Shown here piece by piece: positions 1 to 5,667 of a stretch of DNA of 5,667 bases. The translations under genes were made by a program, and so were the position numbers. The stretch comes from an uncultured Curtobacterium sp. GTDB taxonomy: Bacteria; Actinomycetota; Actinomycetes; Actinomycetales; Microbacteriaceae. A model generated the notes under the pieces. That model ran no database searches. It worked only from the letters and a program-made list of their open reading frames with translations, and was not told the DNA's origin. Each line of letters starts with the position of its first letter. The stretch's first letter is position 1. The stretch spans positions 1 through 5,667 of the forward strand of contig CAJYIG010000384.1 of NCBI GenBank assembly GCA_913774725.1. Direction: 5' to 3'.

Positions 1-778
1 CCGGTGTCGCGAGGGTGAACGCGGCCGCGTAGACCCCGGCCTCGTGAGCGGACACGGAGACCTGTGCCGCGATCATCGTGAGCTGCAGCAGCCCGTTCGA
101 CGTCGTGACGGCCAGGACGTTCCACGCCGCGAACGCGAGCAGTCCGGCGGTCGGCTCGGCGGGCGTCCCGGGTTCGTCGATCCGGTTCCCCCGCGGCCAG
201 CAGGCGATCGCGAACACGGTGTACCCGATCGCCAGCGGCAACAGCACGAGCGGCTCGAGCCGTGCGACGCACGCCGCGACGAGCAACCCGAGGGCGAGCA
301 GGCTCGTGACCGTGTCCCAGAGTGCGACGCGGGGCGCCCGGTCGTACCCGAGCTGGGCGCCGCGGGCGTAGCAGTACAGGCCGTACCCGACGACGACCCC
401 GACGCCGCCGACGACCATCCCCGGGCTGGCACCCCAGGCCAGGGCGACGGGCACGGTCACGGCGGCGAGCACGACGCTCGACACCGCCATCGAGGCCCCG
501 AGCAGCCGGTTGACCGCGGTGTCCGACCGACGGCCGCGCAGCGCGATCGCGAGCACGCGCGACGCGGTGTTGCCCGCGGCGTTCGGCCAGAGCAGCGCGG
601 TGAAGACCGACAGCGACAGCAGCGCGGTGGTCTGCCCGAGGGTCTCGGTGCCGAACACCCGTCCGACGACGACGGTGACGAGCAGCTTCGCGAGTCCCTG
701 CACCCCGATGCCGACGGTGGCGAGCAGGGCCGACGACGCGACGCGCCCGTGCCCGTGCCCGCGCGTGTGCCCGCTCAC
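1..778 (-). CDS. Wzx-like polysaccharide/oligosaccharide flippase, MOP superfamily (C-terminus outside window)
   Basis: The first 259 codons are present and stop-free; the 3' part lies beyond base 1. The family moves lipid-linked sugar precursors across the cytoplasmic membrane. The N-terminus is basic and His/Gly-rich (residues 3-12, GHTRGHGHGR). Hydrophobic segments follow at about 17-38, 46-66, 93-115, 120-138, 152-172, 177-193 and 213-233. Family-like signatures are GRVFGTETLGQ (39-49) after the first helix, AAGNTASR (67-74) in the second, and HEAGVYAAAFTLA (245-257), typical of helix 7 in this superfamily. The start is GTG at 778, which overlaps the MATE stop codon as GTGA. No strong Shine-Dalgarno sequence precedes it, so translation probably depends on coupling to the MATE gene. 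The next in-frame GTG falls inside helix 1. What is seen supports a MOP-superfamily exporter. The Wzx-like substrate class is inferred, and a teichoic-acid or other lipid flippase is possible. Confidence 0.82.
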   Translation of the reverse strand, partial: MSGHTRGHGHGRVASSALLATVGIGVQGLAKLLVTVVVGRVFGTETLGQTTALLSLSVFTALLWPNAAGNTASRVLAIALRGRRSDTAVNRLLGASMAVSSVVLAAVTVPVALAWGASPGMVVGGVGVVVGYGLYCYARGAQLGYDRAPRVALWDTVTSLLALGLLVAACVARLEPLVLLPLAIGYTVFAIACWPRGNRIDEPGTPAEPTAGLLAFAAWNVLAVTTSNGLLQLTMIAAQVSVSAHEAGVYAAAFTLATP

Positions 779-2082
779 CGCGCCAGCGCCTGTTCGACCC
801 AGCCCCGCCGGTGCGCCCGCACCCCGAGGGTCACCGCCCGGACTCCGATGTAGCCGAGGGCGAAGGCAGCCCAGAGCCCCGCGAGCGTCCCGCCGACCCA
901 GAGCAGCAGCGGCAGGTAGACGACCAGGTTCACGAGCCCCGCCAGGGCCAGGTAGCGCGCGTCCCCGGCGCCGATGAGCACGCCGTCGAGCACGAAGACG
1001 TACCCGGCGACCGGCATCCCGACGGCGATGAGCACGAGCACGAGCGGCAGGGCCGAGCGCACCGCGGCCGAGTCGGAGAAGACCGGACCGAGCACCCCGC
1101 TGACGAGCACCACGGGCACGCCGAGGACCACACCGCCGCCGATGCCGAGCACCACGAGCCGCCGGGTCACCAGCCGTACCCGGTCGGGATCGCGCGCGCC
1201 GAGGCCGTGGCCGACCAGCGCCTGGCCCGCGATCGCCAGGGCGTCGAGGGCGAAGGCCAACGTCGAGAACACCGTGAGGCCGACCTGGGTCGTCGCCAGG
1301 CCGGTCGTGCCGAGCCCCGAGGCGGCCGCGACGGTCGCGAGCATCGCCACGCGCAACGACGCCGTGCGGAGGAAGAGCCAGGCGCCGGAGCGGAGCGCCC
1401 GGACCACGCCCGACGCCCCGGGCCGCAGCGGTGCACCCGACGCCCGGGCGGCCCGGACGGCGATGACGACGTACACGACGGCCATCGCCCACTGCACGAT
1501 CACGGTGCCGGCCGCAGACCCCTCGACGCCCCAGCCCGCGCCGTAGATCAGCGCGGCGTTGAGCAGCCCGTTCGCCACGAAGCCGATCGTCGCGACGACC
1601 AGCGGCGTCCTGGTGTCCTGCAGTCCGCGCAGCAGCCCGGTCGAGGCGGTCACGACGAGGATCCCGGGGAGTCCGACCAACGAAACGGTCAGGTACGCGG
1701 TCGCGGCGGCCGAGACCTCCGCCGAGGCGCCGAACAGGTCGACGAGCGGTCCGGCGAGCGGCCACCCGACCAGTGCGAGCACCACTCCGAGCCCGAGCGC
1801 GAGCCACATCCCGTCGATGCCGGCGTGCACCGCACCCCGACGGTCACCCCCGCCCAGGGCGCGCGCCACCGCGGGCGTCGTCGAGTAGGCCAGGAACACG
1901 AGCAGGCCCGTGACCGTCTGCAGCACGACGCTCGCCAGGCCCACGGCTGCCAGCGCCGTCGCCCCGAGGTGCCCGACGAGCGCGGTGTCGGTGAGCAGGA
2001 ACAGCGGCTCGACGACGAGCGCGCCGAGGGCCGGCAGCGCCAGCCGGACGATGTCCCGGTCGACCGATCGACGCTCGGTCAT
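775..2082 (-). CDS. MATE family efflux transporter, DinF-like
   Basis: A 435-residue protein with about 12 hydrophobic segments, the usual size for MATE proteins. These are Na+- or H+-coupled exporters of cationic drugs, dyes or metabolites. Helix 1 carries the family pattern: P17, then LLTDTALVGHLG at 29-40 with the conserved acidic residue D32. GLLRGLQDTRTPL (149-161) is the loop signature characteristic of the DinF branch, followed by N171 and N175. The second repeat has LDALAIAGQALVGHGLGARD (279-298), matching the pseudo-twofold architecture. ATG at 2082 puts D32 at the family-typical distance. A GTG at 2109 would add nine residues and has a better-placed AGGA, so the start is not certain. 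The same frame stays open upstream to about 2808, but that part is antisense to the SfLAP gene and is not protein-like. The gene is first in a minus-strand unit with the flippase. The substrate cannot be read from sequence. Confidence 0.93.
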   Translation of the reverse strand: MTERRSVDRDIVRLALPALGALVVEPLFLLTDTALVGHLGATALAAVGLASVVLQTVTGLLVFLAYSTTPAVARALGGGDRRGAVHAGIDGMWLALGLGVVLALVGWPLAGPLVDLFGASAEVSAAATAYLTVSLVGLPGILVVTASTGLLRGLQDTRTPLVVATIGFVANGLLNAALIYGAGWGVEGSAAGTVIVQWAMAVVYVVIAVRAARASGAPLRPGASGVVRALRSGAWLFLRTASLRVAMLATVAAASGLGTTGLATTQVGLTVFSTLAFALDALAIAGQALVGHGLGARDPDRVRLVTRRLVVLGIGGGVVLGVPVVLVSGVLGPVFSDSAAVRSALPLVLVLIAVGMPVAGYVFVLDGVLIGAGDARYLALAGLVNLVVYLPLLLWVGGTLAGLWAAFALGYIGVRAVTLGVRAHRRGWVEQALAR

Positions 2083-2108
2083 CGCTGCGGGCGAGGTCGG
2101 TCGGGGCA

Positions 2109-2120
2109 CCGGACCATCCT
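2109..2120 (-). promoter_or_regulatory. Possible ribosome binding site and alternative GTG start of the MATE gene
   Basis: On the minus strand AGGA occupies 2120-2117, followed by seven bases and a GTG at 2109 in frame with the MATE gene. The annotated ATG at 2082 has no recognisable Shine-Dalgarno sequence in front of it. If this site is used, the protein begins VPRPTSPAA before MTERRS and is 444 residues long. The nine extra residues show no family conservation that I recognise. Confidence 0.4.
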
Positions 2121-2158
2121 GCCGGAGTCCGAGCAGCACCGGCTCGTCCCGCCGTCGG

Positions 2159-2164
2159 TACGCT
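2159..2164 (+). promoter_or_regulatory. Putative -10 box for leaderless transcription of the SfLAP-family gene
   Basis: TACGCT fits the actinobacterial TANNNT -10 pattern. It is followed by six bases (GCGGCC) and then the GTG at 2171. A -10 hexamer placed this way puts the expected transcription start on the first base of the start codon. No Shine-Dalgarno sequence precedes the GTG, which agrees with a leaderless mRNA. I could not recognise a -35 element at the usual distance. Confidence 0.6.
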
Positions 2165-2170
2165 GCGGCC

Positions 2171-2833
2171 GTGGACCTCCTCGCCCTCGCGCCCGGCGCC
2201 GTCGGGATCGCGCTGAGTCCGCTCCCGGTCGCGTCCGTGGTCTTCCTGCTCGGGCACCGCCGCGGGTACGCGCCGGCGATCGCCTGCACCGCGGGGTGGG
2301 TCGTCGCCGTTTCCGCGGCCCTCGTCCTGGCGGTCGTGGTGGGGGAGCGGCTCCCCGTGCAGACGGCTGGCGGTTCGTCGGTCCAGGCGATCGTCGCCCT
2401 GGTCGCCGGCGTGGTGCTCGCCGCGCTCGCGGTCTGGCAGTGGCGGACCCGCCGCCTGCCGGTCGGCTCCCCGTCGAGCACCCGCTGGGCGGACGCGGTC
2501 GAGCGGGTCGGTCCGGTGCACGGCTTCGGGCTCGGGGTGCTGCTGTTCTGCAACCCGAAGGCTCTCGTCCTCGCCCTGACCGCGGGGCTCGCGTTCGGGG
2601 ACGCAGGACCCGGCCCCGGCGAGGCACTGGCGGCCGGTGCGGCCTTCGTCGTGGTCGCTGCATCGACGACGGTGCTGCCCGTGGTCCTGGTGCTCGCTGC
2701 CGGTCCACGAGCCCACCGGCCCCTCGCCGCGATGCGTGCGGGGATCGCCCGGTGGGGCTCCGTCGGTCTGGTCGCGGTGCTCGCCGTCCTGGCGGTGGTC
2801 CAGCTCACGGTGGGCCTCGTCGGCCTCCGCTGA
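2171..2833 (+). CDS. GAP/SfLAP family membrane protein (sulfolipid/glycopeptidolipid-addressing type, LysE-like fold)
   Basis: A 220-residue protein with six hydrophobic segments at about 5-27, 35-58, 70-90, 120-142, 153-177 and 197-217. That is the size and topology of the SfLAP/GAP family, relatives of LysE exporters. Family-like features are GIALSPLP (12-19) in helix 1 and CNPKAL (127-132) in helix 4. Mycobacterial members (Gap, Sap) assist export of glycopeptidolipids and sulfolipids to the cell surface. Outside mycobacteria the substrate is unknown, so the role here is only family-level. GTG at 2171 begins VDLLALAPGAVGIALSPLP, which is where family members begin. The frame is open upstream to 1910, but that stretch lies antisense to the MATE coding region. 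The gene is divergent from the MATE gene and convergent with the uracil permease. A general LysE-type amino-acid or small-molecule exporter is the main alternative. Confidence 0.85.
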   Translation: MDLLALAPGAVGIALSPLPVASVVFLLGHRRGYAPAIACTAGWVVAVSAALVLAVVVGERLPVQTAGGSSVQAIVALVAGVVLAALAVWQWRTRRLPVGSPSSTRWADAVERVGPVHGFGLGVLLFCNPKALVLALTAGLAFGDAGPGPGEALAAGAAFVVVAASTTVLPVVLVLAAGPRAHRPLAAMRAGIARWGSVGLVAVLAVLAVVQLTVGLVGLR

Positions 2834-2872
2834 CGCAGGCCGGGGCGGGCCAGCGTGGCGACCGGGACGCGA

Positions 2873-2916
2873 CGGACGGGAGGCCCGTGGCGACGTCGCC
2901 ACGAGCCTCCCGTCCG
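2873..2916. terminator. 44-base near-perfect palindrome between convergent genes, likely bidirectional terminator
   Basis: Each arm is 22 bases, and 21 of 22 pairs match; the only mismatch is 2885 against 2904. The centre lies at GACGTC (2892-2897). After a 4/3-base interruption a further 6-bp outer stem pairs 2863-2868 with 2920-2925. The element fills most of the 96-base gap between the SfLAP stop (2833) and the permease stop (2930), the right place to end transcription from both sides. Neither flank has a T-run, so a classical U-tailed intrinsic terminator is not shown. GC-rich actinobacteria often have tail-less hairpins here. Confidence 0.75.
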
Positions 2917-2929
2917 GTGGTCCCGCGTC

Positions 2930-4267
2930 TCAGTCCGCGCGCGGCTCTGCCGGGATCGCCCCGGTGGCAGCGCGTGCCTCGTCCGACGCTGGCGGTGTCG
3001 CCGGATCGGTCCCGCGCGCCCGACCGACCAGATCCATCAGGTGGTACACGACGATCGCGGCGACCGTCCCCACGATGATCCCGCCGAAGGTCGCGCCCCC
3101 GAACGAGAACGTGAAGTCGGCGATGCCCATGATGAGCGCGATGCCGGCGGTCAGCTGGTTCTTCGGCTTGGCGAAGTCGACGCGGTTCTCGACCCAGATG
3201 CGGATGCCGATGACACCGATCAGGCCGTAGAGCGCGGTGGTCGCACCGCCGAGCACCCCGGCCGGCACCGAGGAGATGACCATCCCGACCTTCGGCGACA
3301 GGCCCAGCAGGATCGCGACGATCGCGGCGACCCAGTACGCGGCCGTCGAGAACACGCGGGTGGCTGCCATCACGCCGATGTTCTCGCCGTAGGTGGTCGT
3401 CGCGGAGCCACCGCCGGCGCCGGCGAGCACGGTCGAGACGCCGTCGGCGAAGAGCGCGCGACCCGTGAGCGGCGTGAGGTCGCGGCCGGTGAGCTGCCCG
3501 ACGCCCTTGACGTGTCCGACGTTCTCGGCGACCAGGGCGAGCACGACCGGCACGAAGCCGAGGTAGATCGCGAGCTGGCCCGGGTCGAACGCCGGGGCGG
3601 TGAACGTCGGCAGCCCGATCCACGGGGCGGACGCGACCTTCGACAGGTCGACCTGACCCGCGATCAGCGCCGCCACGTAGCCGACGAGCACGCCGATGAC
3701 GATGGACAGGCGACCGAGCAGCCCCTTGAACAGGACGGTGACCAGGATGATCGCGGCCAGCGTGATCAGCGCGACGACCGGGGCCTTCGTGAAGTTGTCC
3801 CGCGCGGCCGGCGCCAGGTTGAAGCCGATCAGGGCGACGATCGCTCCCGACACCACCGGGGGCATCAGGCGGTCGATCCACCCGGCGCCCGCCAGGTGCA
3901 CGATCGCACCGACCAGGGCCAGCAGGACGCCGACCACGATGATCCCGGACAGCGCGAGCGGGATCCCGCCGATCTTCGTCGCGGCGCCGATCGGGGCGAG
4001 GAACGCGAACGACGAGCCGAGGTAGCTCGGCAGGCGGTTGCCGGTGATCAGCAGGAAGAGGATCGTGCCGATGCCGCTGAACAACAGGGTGGTCGACGGC
4101 GGGAACCCCGTGATGAGCGGAACGAGGAAGGTGGCGCCGAACATCGCCACGACGTGCTGGACGCCGAGCCCGATGGTGCGGCCCCAGGAGAGGCGCTCGT
4201 CCGGCGCCACGATCGTTGAGGAGGAGACGGTCGCGCCGTCACCGTGCAGCTTCCAGCCGAGTCCCAT
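2930..4267 (-). CDS. uraA: Uracil permease, NCS2 (nucleobase:cation symporter-2) family
   Basis: A 445-residue, about 14-helix symporter that imports uracil, probably with protons, for pyrimidine salvage. NCS2 signatures in order: VQHVVAMFGATFLVPLITG (36-54) in helix 1, SSFAF (85-89) in the helix 3 substrate region, AENVGHVKG (247-255), and TTYGENIGVMA (291-301). E248, H252 and E295 align by motif with E. coli UraA E241, H245 and E290, which bind uracil or couple protons. TTYGEN is typical of uracil rather than xanthine or urate transporters. UraA is 429 and RutG 442 residues long, so this protein is full length. The last 30 residues or so form a polar Pro/Ala-rich tail. ATG at 4267 is chosen because a -10 box lies six bases upstream and the protein begins MGLGWKLHGDG just ahead of the core. 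The open frame above it is not conserved-looking. No pyr, rut or upp gene is in view. RutG-like or broader pyrimidine specificity remains possible. Confidence 0.95.
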   Translation of the reverse strand: MGLGWKLHGDGATVSSSTIVAPDERLSWGRTIGLGVQHVVAMFGATFLVPLITGFPPSTTLLFSGIGTILFLLITGNRLPSYLGSSFAFLAPIGAATKIGGIPLALSGIIVVGVLLALVGAIVHLAGAGWIDRLMPPVVSGAIVALIGFNLAPAARDNFTKAPVVALITLAAIILVTVLFKGLLGRLSIVIGVLVGYVAALIAGQVDLSKVASAPWIGLPTFTAPAFDPGQLAIYLGFVPVVLALVAENVGHVKGVGQLTGRDLTPLTGRALFADGVSTVLAGAGGGSATTTYGENIGVMAATRVFSTAAYWVAAIVAILLGLSPKVGMVISSVPAGVLGGATTALYGLIGVIGIRIWVENRVDFAKPKNQLTAGIALIMGIADFTFSFGGATFGGIIVGTVAAIVVYHLMDLVGRARGTDPATPPASDEARAATGAIPAEPRAD

Positions 4268-4273
4268 GGCAGC

Positions 4274-4279
4274 ACCGTA
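4274..4279 (-). promoter_or_regulatory. Putative -10 box for leaderless transcription of the uracil permease
   Basis: On the minus strand TACGGT is followed by six bases (GCTGCC) and the permease ATG at 4267, so transcription would begin at or next to the A of the ATG. There is no Shine-Dalgarno sequence. No clear -35 hexamer is visible; the -35 position falls in the 8-bp direct repeat at 4286-4306. Confidence 0.6.
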
Positions 4280-4285
4280 GCGGCT

Positions 4286-4306
4286 GCCGTCCGATCCAGC
4301 CGTCCG
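4286..4306. repeat. 8-bp direct repeat in the divergent permease/glycosyltransferase promoter region
   Basis: GCCGTCCG occurs at 4286-4293 and again at 4299-4306, separated by ATCCA, giving a 13-base period. The pair sits in the 52-base gap between the permease ATG and the glycosyltransferase GTG, just upstream of the permease -10 box. It could be an operator half-site pair. In GC-rich DNA an 8-bp repeat at this distance can also arise by chance. Confidence 0.35.
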
Positions 4307-4319
4307 TGGGACGCTGGCT

Positions 4320-5667
4320 GTGGGGAACACGCCAACTCCGGAGAGGAACGCACCACTGCACACGACACGCTCCCGACGCGCCAGCACACGGCTCGCGGCC
4401 CGGTCGGCGACGCGACCCTGGATCGACCTGGTGGTCGTCGCCGCCGTCGTCTTCGTGGTGGCCGCGTCCGTCGCACGGGCCTTCACCTACCCACCGTTGG
4501 ACGGCGGCGACGAGCCCGCACACCTCGACTACGTCCTGTCGGTGTGGCACGCGCACCTGCCGGTCTTCGAGGAGGGCATCACGTACCACGCCCCGTTCGG
4601 CGGCACGACACCGGTGCAGTGGGTGGCGCAGCACCCGCCGCTGTACTACCTCGTCCTGGCCCCGGTCGTGGGGCCCCTGTTCGACAGCGGGGACGCGCTG
4701 GCCGCTGTGCTGGCCGGACGGGTGATGAGCGCTGCGATGGCCGGCGGTGTGGTCCTCGCGTCGGCGTGGGCCGCCTGGCGGTGCTTCCCCACCGCCCGCC
4801 TGCTGCCGGGCGCGGTCGCCGTCGTCACGGCCTTCGCCGGCATGCTCGTCCAACAGGGTGGGTCGATCTACAACGACGTCCTCTTCGTGCTGTTCTCGGT
4901 GCTCGCCTGCGGGATCGCCGGCGCGGCGCTGCGGACCGGTGTGACGACCAGGCTCCTGGTCGGCGCCGCGATCGTCGGCGCCGGGGGCATGACCACCCGC
5001 CTGTCCTTCGCACTCTGGCTCGTCGCCCTGGTCGTCGCGCTGGCGGTCGCCCGCACGGTGCGGATCGGCAGGCTCACCGGTGTGCCGGCACGGCTGTTCG
5101 CAGCCGCCACCCCCGTCGTCACCGCCGCGCTCGCGTCGGGGTGGTTCTGGGTCCGCAACCAGCAGCTGACCGGGTCGTTCAGCGGCCGGCAGGCGGACTG
5201 GGGGATCGAGAACATGGGGCGCGTCGTGCGCCCCAGGGCGGAGGTCGCGACGGACCCGGACTTCTGGACCGGACTGTTCGGGATCTACCGGGGCGTCCTG
5301 GACCCGGCCGAGCCGCTCCAACTCGTGCAGTGGGTGCTCATGATCCTCCCGATGGCCCTGGCGGGTGTCGTCGGGACCTGGGCGGTCGGACGTCGGGCCG
5401 TCGGGCGGTCCCGCACCGTGCCAGCGACCGCCGGACGGCGACGTGACCGGACGTCGACGACGCTGATCGTGCTGATGTTCCTCACGGTCGCCGCGATCCT
5501 GACCGTCGTCGAGATCGACTACGTCCACGGGGGTGGCGCGCCCAACACCCGCTACTCGCTGACCATCCTGCCGATCATCACCATCGTGATGAGCGCCGGG
5601 CTCACCGCCCTGCCACGACTGTTCCCGGTGCTGCTCACCGCGTGGGTCCTGCTGGCCTGGGTGCCCT
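4320..5667 (+). CDS. GT-C type membrane glycosyltransferase, DUF2142/ArnT-like (C-terminus outside window)
   Basis: 449 codons are present without a stop, and the gene leaves the right edge. An Arg-rich cytoplasmic N-terminus (about 17-34) precedes helix 1 (37-57). The next loop holds DGGDEPAH (61-68), the acidic pair plus His expected of GT-C enzymes and DUF2142 proteins, which use polyprenyl-phosphate sugars at the outer membrane face. QHPPLYY (104-110) and GRVMSA (133-138) follow, both typical of this group. Many hydrophobic segments come next, then an NTRYSLTILP segment (409-418) matching the RY...P motif near the end of such proteins. The first usable in-frame start after a TAG at 4278 is GTG at 4320. 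It lacks a good Shine-Dalgarno sequence, while GGAGAGG lies downstream at 4340-4346, so the start is uncertain. I noted four AGG and two CAA codons, looser codon choice than expected at this GC. Donor and acceptor are unknown. It is divergent from the permease. Confidence 0.8.
   Translation, partial: MGNTPTPERNAPLHTTRSRRASTRLAARSATRPWIDLVVVAAVVFVVAASVARAFTYPPLDGGDEPAHLDYVLSVWHAHLPVFEEGITYHAPFGGTTPVQWVAQHPPLYYLVLAPVVGPLFDSGDALAAVLAGRVMSAAMAGGVVLASAWAAWRCFPTARLLPGAVAVVTAFAGMLVQQGGSIYNDVLFVLFSVLACGIAGAALRTGVTTRLLVGAAIVGAGGMTTRLSFALWLVALVVALAVARTVRIGRLTGVPARLFAAATPVVTAALASGWFWVRNQQLTGSFSGRQADWGIENMGRVVRPRAEVATDPDFWTGLFGIYRGVLDPAEPLQLVQWVLMILPMALAGVVGTWAVGRRAVGRSRTVPATAGRRRDRTSTTLIVLMFLTVAAILTVVEIDYVHGGGAPNTRYSLTILPIITIVMSAGLTALPRLFPVLLTAWVLLAWVP

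Noticed and set aside
2083..2170. A promoter for the MATE-flippase unit in the divergent gap.
   Set aside because: The only TA-containing hexamer on the minus strand (TACCGA near 2160-2155) is a poor -10 match and overlaps the SfLAP -10 box; no -35 was recognisable.
2083..2808. In-frame extension of the MATE frame giving a 677-residue protein.
   Set aside because: The extra 242 residues are antisense to the SfLAP gene, Thr/Ala/Arg-rich and unlike any MATE N-terminus. Family length and position of D32 support a start at 2082 or 2109.
811..3078. A 755-residue stop-free plus-strand frame.
   Set aside because: It is antisense to the MATE gene and reads the SfLAP gene in the wrong frame. The product is Arg/Asp/Gln/Gly-rich with no hydrophobic segments or motifs, a typical GC-rich shadow.
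2844..3881. Minus-strand frames passing through the intergenic palindrome.
   Set aside because: They overlap the permease in another frame. The repeated-looking peptide at their ends only reflects translation of the palindrome.
4268..4486. In-frame extension of the permease to 518 residues.
   Set aside because: It crosses the -10 box and runs antisense to the start of the glycosyltransferase gene. The extra residues are low-complexity, and the NCS2 family length fits 445.
4239..5528. Long minus-strand frame of 429 residues, and a plus-strand frame of 400 residues at 4244-5446.
   Set aside because: Both are Arg/Gly/Asp-rich shadows of the glycosyltransferase reading frame, which alone shows helices and family motifs.
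1..5667. tRNA, rRNA, CRISPR array, insertion sequence ends, attachment sites.
   Set aside because: No cloverleaf-like block, regularly spaced repeats, transposase or integrase motifs, or terminal inverted repeats were seen. Gaps between genes are all under 100 bases.

Overview
The window is GC-rich DNA, with long stop-free shadow frames on both strands and nearly all codons ending in G or C. This points to an actinobacterium. The leaderless promoter pattern (TANNNT, then six bases, then the start codon) and the style of the proteins fit Microbacteriaceae, for example a Curtobacterium-like genome. That taxon is an inference and was not tested. I see no tRNA, rRNA, CRISPR array, insertion sequence or phage gene. 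The window looks like ordinary chromosome.

Layout: five genes cover almost everything, and all five encode integral membrane proteins. On the minus strand, a MATE-family (DinF-like) transporter at 775-2082 runs into a polysaccharide/lipid-linked-oligosaccharide flippase. The flippase starts at a GTG at 778 and leaves the window at base 1. The two overlap by four bases (GTGA), so they form one translationally coupled unit. Divergent from the MATE gene is a six-helix GAP/SfLAP (sulfolipid/glycopeptidolipid-addressing) family protein at 2171-2833, with an apparent leaderless promoter. It converges on an NCS2 uracil permease (2930-4267, minus). Between the two stops lies a 44-base near-perfect palindrome, probably a bidirectional terminator. 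Divergent from the permease, across only 52 bases, is a GT-C type membrane glycosyltransferase of the DUF2142/ArnT-like kind. It starts near 4320 and runs off the right edge.

How they may work together: the flippase, the SfLAP-family protein and the GT-C enzyme all belong to families that handle lipid-linked glycans or glycolipids at the cytoplasmic membrane. The window may therefore lie near a cell-envelope glycoconjugate locus. The uracil permease is a pyrimidine salvage gene with no pyrimidine neighbours in view. The three transcription units are separate, so joint function is only an inference.

No clearly new system is visible. The points most worth a second look are the palindrome, the coupled pair of MOP-superfamily transporters, the two leaderless promoters, and the compact divergent promoter region carrying an 8-bp direct repeat. 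The two edge genes are easy to miss: both are open at the window edge, and both appear to use GTG starts.
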